Positions 5,802 to 5,920 of a stretch of DNA of 5,920 bases are shown here, piece by piece. The position numbers and the translations under genes were made by a program. The DNA is from Haloarcula sp. GTDB taxonomy: Archaea; Halobacteriota; Halobacteria; Halobacteriales; Haloarculaceae. The stretch lies in the NCBI GenBank assembly GCA_028275075.1, contig JAQCNK010000073.1, forward strand, positions 1 to 5,920. The letters are read 5' to 3'. The notes below the pieces were generated by a model that ran no database searches, was not told the DNA's origin, and saw only the letters and a program-made list of their open reading frames with translations. Numbering within the stretch: the stretch's first letter is position 1; each line of letters opens with the position of its first letter.

Positions 5802-5920
5802 TCACAGCTGCGGGATGTGGTCGTCCAGCACCCCGACGACGTGGTCGATATCCCCGAGTTGGTCGCGGTCGTAGACGATATCCGGTCCGTAGTTGGTATC
5901 GATTCTGAGTCGGTCATCAG
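5802..5920 (-). CDS. C-terminal end of an unrecognised gene (start outside window)
   Basis: The last 38 codons of a minus-strand gene, ending with TGA at 5802-5804. The readable end runs from DDRLRIDTNYGPDIVYDRDQ to ...VGVLDDHIPQL. Its composition is acidic with few Arg, as in true haloarchaeal proteins, and the other frames here are less protein-like. No motif is recognised and no function can be given. It lies 45 nt upstream of the ATG of the small frameshifted gene on the same strand, so the two may form one transcript. Confidence 0.6.
   Translation of the reverse strand, partial: DDRLRIDTNYGPDIVYDRDQLGDIDHVVGVLDDHIPQL

Noticed and set aside
5503..5805. Single 100-codon frame taken as one intact gene
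   Set aside because: Its first half is Arg/Ser-rich and unlike a halophile protein, while another frame over the same bases is acidic and protein-like. A frame switch explains this better.

Overview
The window looks like chromosomal DNA from an extreme halophile of the class Halobacteria (haloarchaea). The base composition is GC-rich, the predicted proteins are rich in Asp and Glu, and TATA-like boxes sit about 26 nt upstream of several start codons, as expected for leaderless archaeal mRNAs. Two proteins carry archaeal pilin-type N-termini, and there are copies of the DUF2150 and DUF1405 families and a haloarchaeal-type PdxS. The genus cannot be fixed from the sequence; Haloarcula or a relative would fit.

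Layout from left to right. (i) Positions 1-2851 (minus strand) hold a two-gene unit. The promoter-proximal gene encodes a 405-residue pilin-like exported protein. Three nucleotides after its stop begins a second exported protein with a pilin-type N-terminus followed by at least three PKD domains; its C-terminus lies beyond position 1. (ii) 2895-3476 (minus) is a DUF2150 gene. (iii) 3646-4554 (minus) is pdxS, the synthase subunit of pyridoxal 5'-phosphate synthase. (iv) 4555-4727 is a divergent promoter region. (v) 4728-5495 (plus) is a DUF1405 membrane protein. (vi) 5503-5756 (minus) is a probable small gene whose coding frame appears to switch at a run of six G. It converges on the DUF1405 gene with 7 nt between the stops. 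(vii) 5802-5920 (minus) is the last 38 codons of a gene that enters from the right.

Only the first two genes are obviously a functional unit. Both products share the tract ERAQS directly before a single hydrophobic helix, both are rich in N-glycosylation sequons, and their genes are nearly contiguous. The likely picture is a pair of surface proteins handled by the type IV pilin machinery, one of them carrying an adhesive or spacer PKD stalk. pdxS and the DUF2150 gene each have their own putative promoter and are probably independent housekeeping genes.

There is no RNA gene, CRISPR array, insertion sequence or phage gene. The points most worth a second look are the pilin/PKD pair and the frame switch at 5643-5648.
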